Assembly (NCBI GenBank): GCA_025361285.1 | Contig: JANYAP010000099.1 | Coordinates: 1 to 34,495, forward strand | Direction of reading: 5' to 3' | Length of the DNA stretch: 34,495 bases | Origin: Bacteroidales bacterium | GTDB taxonomy: Bacteria > Bacteroidota > Bacteroidia > Bacteroidales > JAAUTT01 | Part shown: positions 29,145-34,495 of the stretch, piece by piece | How the letters are laid out: each line of letters starts with the position of its first letter | Numbering within the stretch: position 1 is the stretch's first letter | The notes under the pieces: generated by a model | What the model was told of the DNA's origin: nothing | Database searches by the model: none | Seen by the model: only the letters and a program-made list of their open reading frames with translations | Translations under genes and position numbers: made by a program

Positions 29145-30554
29145 TTACTTCTTTACAAGAAAAAACTCAACTCGCCGGTTAATGGCTTTACCTTCAGCGG
29201 TAAGATTGGTTTCAATTGGTTTAAGTTTGCCGTAACCCATTGCTCGTAAACGCGTTGGCTCAATTCCTTTCGACACCAAATAATCGACAACAGCTTTGGC
29301 ACGACCTAGGCTTAGGGTAGTGTTGTATTTATCCGATCCATCGCTATCGGTATGTCCGCCAATTTCGATAAGATGAACGCCAGTTTCGGTAATAAACGCA
29401 ACAACCTTATCGAGTTCGGCAAACGATGCTGGTAAGAGTGTTGTTTTTCCGTATTCGAAAAAGAGATTTTTAAGAACAATAGCGGTACCTTCCTGAATGC
29501 TTTGTAGTCCATCGGTTAAAGCATCGGCAGGTATTTCGGGTTCGTTAAAAATTATTTTTCCCGATGATGTGCAATTATACATGTCGTTAGCTGTGTATGA
29601 ATATGTTCCGGGTGGAAGGTTTGTTAACTTAGTGCCTGTTTGATTGTTGGACCATTTTATATTGTATGGTGCTGTGCCTCCGCGTATTGCAAGCGTTATT
29701 TTGCCATCGTCCTTTTTACCTTTAAATATTCCGGTACGAGGGTCGAATCCACCAGTATAGCTCGAATCGATAAGAGCAACATCCATAGAATGAGGCACAC
29801 AAGGGCAGTCGTTACAATCTTTTAACTCCTTGATTGTAAAATCGTCGAAAAAATAAAAAGCGTACGATTTGTTACGTAAGTTAGTGGCATTCTTATCGGT
29901 AACTACATAGTTGGTGTGGTCGTAATTTTTAAAATTGCCAACGGTAAAATATCGCTCGTTGCCCGATGATATATAAACTTGGCAGTATCGCTCCCAGTCG
30001 GCAATATTATCGAGGAAAAGACCGGCTTTATTGTTTAGTTGCGCTTCTACGGCAAGATTTTCCTTCGAAGTTGTTTTAACTTCTTGCTGACTAAAATACA
30101 TACTTAACTGATCGACAGCGAATTTTGAGTACGACGCCAATCGGTAATAGAATGTAATACAGTACTTTTTGTCTTTTTCGAGCGGTTTGCTTAACGAGCC
30201 TTGAAAGTATTCGCGGTAGTTGTACTCGGTACCAGTTAAAATGGCTCCCATATATGCGTTTCCGGTGTGTGGTTCGCTCTGTCCGGCAAAATTATTAGGC
30301 ACGCGCACCTCGCCAGTACTACATTTGTTGAAATAATCGGGCGTTGCCGACGTTGGATACGTCCAATTGGGGATAAGCTTATGCGAATAATCCATTGACG
30401 TAGGTGACTCGGGGCATTTTTCGTATGTTTCGAAGCTAGGGTTTTGCACCAAGTTGTTGTCCAGAGAATTAGAGGTCTGTCCTTGTATTTGTATAGAAAA
30501 TACTGCACCAGCAATTATGCTAAGTACTTTTGATTGGGTAGATATTGTTTTCAT
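29145..30554 (-). CDS. OmpA-family protein with SprB-like repeat
   Basis: C-terminal LIEIGGHTDSDGSDKYNTTLSLGRAKAVVDYLVSKGIEPTRLRAMGYGKLKPIETN (OmpA); GGTAPYNIKWSNNQTGTKLTNLPPGTYSYTANDMYNCT (SprB-like). Start trimmed to MKTISTQSKV. Confidence 0.9.
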   Translation of the reverse strand: MKTISTQSKVLSIIAGAVFSIQIQGQTSNSLDNNLVQNPSFETYEKCPESPTSMDYSHKLIPNWTYPTSATPDYFNKCSTGEVRVPNNFAGQSEPHTGNAYMGAILTGTEYNYREYFQGSLSKPLEKDKKYCITFYYRLASYSKFAVDQLSMYFSQQEVKTTSKENLAVEAQLNNKAGLFLDNIADWERYCQVYISSGNERYFTVGNFKNYDHTNYVVTDKNATNLRNKSYAFYFFDDFTIKELKDCNDCPCVPHSMDVALIDSSYTGGFDPRTGIFKGKKDDGKITLAIRGGTAPYNIKWSNNQTGTKLTNLPPGTYSYTANDMYNCTSSGKIIFNEPEIPADALTDGLQSIQEGTAIVLKNLFFEYGKTTLLPASFAELDKVVAFITETGVHLIEIGGHTDSDGSDKYNTTLSLGRAKAVVDYLVSKGIEPTRLRAMGYGKLKPIETNLTAEGKAINRRVEFFLVKK

Positions 30555-30593
30555 TAATTTAGGTGTTATCGGCATGTGCTAGTAATGAAATAA

Positions 30594-30922
30594 TTACTGT
30601 GTTTCCAGCAATTTAAAAATGTTTAATAAACTAATATTCAATTGATTAATTTCATTAACATTAAGGCAGTCTAAAATACCCAACGCTAGTTCTACATCAA
30701 TGGTTGCAATTTTATTAATACGAATAAGTGATATTGTTTTCAGACCATTTTCGATTGTTGGCCTCACAATGATATCGTGTTTTTCCTGCCAGTGAAGTTC
30801 GGAGGTTATAAAGCAGACCGTAACATCTACCTCATTTGAAAATAGAATAACTGCAGGTGGTATCTTGCTCCCTTTCAGTCGGTAAATGGAAAACGAATGA
30901 GAATAATATCGCCCTTATTCAC
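30594..30922 (-). pseudogene. PemK/MazF-like toxin with a single-nucleotide frameshift
   Basis: Starts GTG overlapping the antitoxin stop (GTGA): (M)NKGDIILIRFPFTD* then frame continues LKGSKIPPAVILFSNEVDVTVCFITSELHWQEKHDIIVRPTIENGLKTISLIRINKIATIDVELALGILDCL...LLETQ*. Adding one base at ~30876-30882 restores FPFTDLKGSKIPPAVILFS. Absent from the supplied ORF track. Confidence 0.8.
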
Positions 30923-31146
30923 TTAAATTTTACTTTTAAATCGTTCACAGAATAGAGTTCAGGTTCGCTATTCAAAAAATTGTATAATTTTGAAGTTGAA
31001 GCAATTTCTTGTATCCCTTCAGTAATAATCTGATTATCAATTTTATTAAGAAGGAAGTCGACGAAATCGTTCACTTCACTAATTCGCGATTCGGGCAATT
31101 TTTGAATATTTACAATTGTTTTTTGTAGAACAAAGCCGTAATCCAT
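30919..31146 (-). CDS. Small antitoxin-like protein (DUF2281/VapB-like) of the PemK locus
   Basis: 75 aa, 'LPESRISEVNDFVDFLLNKID' motif; stop overlaps the GTG start of the downstream toxin frame. Confidence 0.6.
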   Translation of the reverse strand: MDYGFVLQKTIVNIQKLPESRISEVNDFVDFLLNKIDNQIITEGIQEIASTSKLYNFLNSEPELYSVNDLKVKFK

Positions 31147-31180
31147 ATATTTAAAATATTAATTATCAAAATATTAAATA

Positions 31181-31219
31181 AAATAAAAGCAGACCTGTAA
31201 GCCGGGTTCTGTCGCCGCC
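31181..31219 (-). repeat. Duplicated 3' end of RNase P RNA (copy A)
   Basis: aaataaaagcagacctgtaagccgggttctgtcgccgcc matches 32406-32444 at 37/39 positions; the latter is the 3' terminus of rnpB. Confidence 0.9.
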
Positions 31220-31327
31220 TTATCGAACTGCAGTGAAACGGGGCGGATGTTCGAAGCGCATAATTTTCAACATGCAACCTACAATGCACCCACTTTGGTA
31301 TATAATGCGTGTTGACAACTAGGCATT

Positions 31328-32188
31328 TTACAATTTTTCGATTTCGTCCTTAGTTAATCCTGTTGATTTCGTAATAATCTCAATCGCTACGCCATTATTT
31401 TTAAGTCCTTTTGCAAGTTTATATTTTTCGTCTAATCTTATTTTATCCTCTGCATCAACTTTCATAGTCCAAGCCATACTAGCGCTATAATGCAAATCCT
31501 CAATATGTTTTAGATACTTTTTACGCTCATCATCAGAAAGACTATCAACACGCCAAAGTTCTTTAGCTTTATCAATCCCTTTAGCGTTGAAATAATCCTT
31601 AATCTCGTTGTTTTTAAAGTAATAAATCCATTGATCTAATGAATCTTTGGCTACATTGTTGAAGTTATTTACCTTAATCACATAATACTCAAGGGAAATT
31701 TGAAAAGGTTCTATCTTCCCTCCTAGAAGTTCGGTTTGCTTTGATGATAATTTTAATTTGTCTGACGTATGCAATCCAATAAAATCAGTCTTACCATGAT
31801 AAACATAATCTTCTCCTTGTCCTAAATCAAAATATACGATGTTTATCGAATAGACTTTTTTAATATTTTTATATGGTTCTCCAACTGAAATATATTCACT
31901 AATTACCTTAGCGGTTTCATAAGCCATTCGATGAAAATAATCATATTCGTTTTCATTCTGAACCTCAATAATTACAAGCTCTTCCTTGGAATTTTTAACC
32001 AACAAATCTACACGGTTAAATTTATCAGAATTAATTTTTTGATTACTCTCGCTTTCAAGTATGGAAAGTATATTAATATCATCCTTTAAAAGTTCTGAAA
32101 GAAATCCCTCCAATACCGAGAAATCGGCTTTATTTCGCAGTAATCTTTTTATCGCCCAATCGAACCGTATTAAATTCCTATTTTTCAT
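31328..32188 (-). CDS. Rpn-family recombination-promoting nuclease / PD-(D/E)XK putative transposase
   Basis: LIRFDWAIKRLLRNKADFSVLEGFLSELLKDDINILSILESE...KFNRVDLLVKNSKEELVIIEVQNENEYDYFHRMAYETAKVISEYI: (D...E.Q) nuclease core. C-terminal KLAKGLKNNGVAIEIITKSTGLTKDEIEKL is typical of the family. Start trimmed to MKNRNLIRF; an upstream ATG exists at 32209. Confidence 0.88.
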   Translation of the reverse strand: MKNRNLIRFDWAIKRLLRNKADFSVLEGFLSELLKDDINILSILESESNQKINSDKFNRVDLLVKNSKEELVIIEVQNENEYDYFHRMAYETAKVISEYISVGEPYKNIKKVYSINIVYFDLGQGEDYVYHGKTDFIGLHTSDKLKLSSKQTELLGGKIEPFQISLEYYVIKVNNFNNVAKDSLDQWIYYFKNNEIKDYFNAKGIDKAKELWRVDSLSDDERKKYLKHIEDLHYSASMAWTMKVDAEDKIRLDEKYKLAKGLKNNGVAIEIITKSTGLTKDEIEKL

Positions 32189-32405
32189 TTTCCAAGCTAT
32201 TATGGGCAAATTTAATCATTTAATTGGAATCCAGATATATACTCATGGTCGACACTATTTGCATTGTTGCCAACGGATGATTAAAACAAATTGAAATATT
32301 TAACCGCGCTTCTCACAAAGCTTAAAATCTTTTTTAAAACGATTTGTATATCTGATTTGTGCAAGTTGCCATAATAATTACGCTTTTTTCATAAAATGTC
32401 GAAAA

Positions 32406-32803
32406 AAATAAAAGCAGGCCTATAAGCCGGGTTCTGTCGCCGCCCGAGAGCGGGTTCTATCATTTATCTGGGATTGGCGTCGCCGCCAACCACTAGCGAC
32501 CTACCCCTCACGACTGCTTTTGGCATCAATGCGAGCAGCTCTGTATTCGTTTTGCAACGAAAATCGTGATATACATGGTCTTACAACCCATCAGACACAC
32601 GGCTGCCAATGTTGCCACCAGCACCGGTGAGCTCTTACCTCACCTTTTCACCCTTACTAAGCTGCAACACGTTGCGGCAAAGCGGTTGTTTTCTGTTCTG
32701 TTACTATACCATCGCTGGTATCTTCCCGTTAGGAAGCATGGTGCCCTTCGTTGCCCGGACTTTCCTCCCCAGTTTTCACCGAAGCGATAGAACGACCTGC
32801 TTT
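32406..32803 (-). ncRNA. rnpB: RNase P RNA (bacterial)
   Basis: Minus strand AAAGCAGGTCGTTCTATCGC...GAGGAAAGTCCGGGC...GGTAGGTCGC...GACAGAACCCGGCTTATAGGCCTGCTTT. The P1 ends pair perfectly (AAAGCAGGUC/GGCCUGCUUU). Confidence 0.95.
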
Positions 32804-32808
32804 ATTTT

Positions 32809-32888
32809 AGTACTGAGTACTAATTATCAATTATATACCAATATACTTTACTATCATAATAATTCTATATACTTGGTACTTAGTACTT
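32809..32888. repeat. Inverted pair of short 7-bp-period repeats between rnpB and the DUF2027 gene
   Basis: Left AGTACTG AGTACTA ATTATCA ATTATAT A. Right arm reverse complement AAGTACTA AGTACCA AGTATAT A. Confidence 0.55.
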
Positions 32889-33998
32889 CACCATAACCAT
32901 CGTTGCCCCAAAGCCATATTCCTTAAACGAGGCATCCTGATATTTAAGGTGTTTGTATTTGGTGTCCAATGTTTTGCCTATTTCGTACTTTAATTTTCCA
33001 TTGCCTACGCCATGGATAAATACTATTTTTTTTACATTGCCACGAATAGCGCCATCGAGAGCAATGGTAAAACGTGCTAGTTGTAAATCGATAATTTCGC
33101 CAGCACTCATAGATGAATGATTATCAACTAGTTCTTCGATATGAAGATCCACTTCTTCAATATCGGATTTTGTGGTTGACTTTGCCGATGATTGCAGTTT
33201 TTTTGTCGATGGAGCTGTATCTTTTCGAATTTTTTGAATTATGTATTTATCTTCGTTTTCCGACACAACACGTTCTATCTCATACAGTAAGCTTTCCTCG
33301 GTTATGTTTATTACTATGGCTTTTTCGTCGAAATAGTCGTTCACCAACCAATTAGATGGCTCAACCATTTTTAAAACATCAATTTTATATTCGTAAATAA
33401 CAGGCTCGTGTGGAAGAAAAATTCCCTTCTTGTAAAAAATACATGATAATTTAAGTGCCTGTAATTGTTTTAGTTCCGTTGTTGTAAGTGTAAGTATGTG
33501 TAGCTTCGAATCGTCCTCAACCATTCCAGCTTTTTTGCCGTACACAAAATTATCTTTAACCACCGAAAGCGAGTACATCATTCGATAGGTGCAATCGCTA
33601 ATTATAAACAACTTAAAATCTGGTTCGTTGCGGCCTTTTAGCTGAACGGGCACCAACCCCAAAAGTATGTTTAGAGTGCAGTTTTCGGAGGTAATAATCT
33701 CATCGTCGTTATAACCAAAAGCTTCATCTTCAACAACTTCATCGGGAATAAAATTAATATCCTTCTTAGCAACATTAGCTTCCGATTTAGTGCTTATCGA
33801 TTGTTTAATTGGTACAACAGCGGCTTGCCTCATGTCGCCAAAACCAGCTTCTATCACAATAATTAAATCGGCAAACGGCGATGGAATTTCAAAACCATCG
33901 GAATTTTGCACAAAAGCCACTTTATCTCTAACTTTTGTAACAACGCCGCCACCCACATCGTTCAAAAACTTTACTTTATCGCCTACTTTAAATGTCAT
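32880..33998 (-). CDS. DUF2027 domain protein with C-terminal Smr domain
   Basis: 372 aa. N-terminal MTFKVGDKVKFLNDVGGGVVTKV; C-terminal VDLHIEELVDN...IVFIHGVGNGKLKYEIGKTL (Smr). Confidence 0.92.
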   Translation of the reverse strand: MTFKVGDKVKFLNDVGGGVVTKVRDKVAFVQNSDGFEIPSPFADLIIVIEAGFGDMRQAAVVPIKQSISTKSEANVAKKDINFIPDEVVEDEAFGYNDDEIITSENCTLNILLGLVPVQLKGRNEPDFKLFIISDCTYRMMYSLSVVKDNFVYGKKAGMVEDDSKLHILTLTTTELKQLQALKLSCIFYKKGIFLPHEPVIYEYKIDVLKMVEPSNWLVNDYFDEKAIVINITEESLLYEIERVVSENEDKYIIQKIRKDTAPSTKKLQSSAKSTTKSDIEEVDLHIEELVDNHSSMSAGEIIDLQLARFTIALDGAIRGNVKKIVFIHGVGNGKLKYEIGKTLDTKYKHLKYQDASFKEYGFGATMVMVKY

Positions 33999-34015
33999 TT
34001 TTTGTAGATTGAATT

Positions 34016-34343
34016 TGAGGTTGTAAAGGTTGTAGAGGTTTTAAAGGTTATAGAGGTTGTAGAGGTTGTAGAGGGTGTAGAGGTTGTAGAGGTTGTAAAG
34101 GTTGTAGAGGTTGTAGAGGTTTTAAAGGTTGTAGAGGTTAGAGGTTGTAGAGGTTGTAGAGGTTGTAGAGGTTGTAAAGGGTGTAAGGGTTGTAAAGGGT
34201 ATAGAGGTTGTAAAGGTTATAAAGGTTGTAGAGGTTTTAAAGGTTATAGAGGTTGTAAAGGTTATAAAGGTTGTAGAGGTTTTAAAGGTTATAGAGGTTG
34301 TAAAGGTTGTAGAGGTTGTAAAGGGTGTAAGGGTTGTAAAGTT
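34016..34343. repeat. Tandem array, 9-bp unit AGGTTGTAG and variants
   Basis: About 36 contiguous degenerate copies of aggttgtag/aggttataa/aggttttaa/agggtgtaa, including a perfect 45-bp (5-unit) higher-order repeat twice at ~34205-34294. Confidence 0.95.
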
Positions 34344-34350
34344 ATACTGC

Positions 34351-34495
34351 TTCTATATCTTCTATATCTTCTATATCTTCTATATCTTCTATATCTTCTA
34401 TAACTTCTATAACTTCTATATCTTCTATATCTTCTATATCTTCTATAACTTCTATAACTTCTATATCTTCTATATCTTCTATATCTTCTATAACT
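34351..34495. repeat. Tandem array, 9-bp units TTCTATATC / TTCTATAAC (continues past window end)
   Basis: 16 units in order A A A A A B B A A A B B A A A B (A=ttctatatc, B=ttctataac). Confidence 0.97.

Noticed and set aside
31220-32405. Insertion sequence with classical terminal inverted repeats around Rpn
   Set aside because: No convincing TIRs or target duplication were seen. GTTGACAAC and GTTGCCAAC near the two ends are short and weak; the direct rnpB repeat is the stronger signal.
32566-32896. Plus-strand ORFs 32566..32790 and 32609..32896
   Set aside because: They lie antisense to rnpB and in its flanking repeat.
34016-34495. CRISPR array
   Set aside because: The unit is 9 bp without spacers; these are minisatellite-type arrays, and no cas genes are visible.

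Overview
This window looks like a Bacteroidota (Bacteroidales/Marinilabiliales-like) chromosome, judged from TonB-dependent outer-membrane proteins, a GENNYALAA tmRNA tag, Reg_prop hybrid kinases and TAnnTTTG promoters. All calls were made by eye, with no database search. Housekeeping content: tmRNA (ssrA, minus strand), tRNA-Ser(TGA), RNase P RNA (rnpB, minus), HU, a TrmH/SpoU methyltransferase, a PurF-type amidotransferase, FtsK, a LolA-like protein and a DUF2027/Smr protein. Accessory content: a hybrid propeller histidine kinase; a seven-gene GntR/ABC/GIN/beta-barrel/DUF4097 envelope operon; a ZnuD-like TonB receptor; a methyltransferase, glycosyltransferase and RgpF-like cluster; a HEPN/MNT pair; an OmpA plus TPR pair; a PemK/MazF-like toxin locus; and an Rpn-type nuclease. 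The observations most worth follow-up are: (1) a 39-bp duplication of the 3' end of rnpB bracketing an Rpn-family nuclease gene, as if an element had integrated in rnpB; (2) three intergenic loci built alike, with short-period (7- or 9-bp) tandem arrays in inverted pairs, two of them running into the stop codon of the neighbouring gene; (3) two toxin-antitoxin modules whose toxin is broken by a single-nucleotide frameshift while the antitoxin is intact, plus a decayed third toxin; (4) a dispersed family of TTTACGGATAGACACTAATT termini, one pair arranged like a 160-bp MITE; and (5) a hairpin cluster and an attC-like site.
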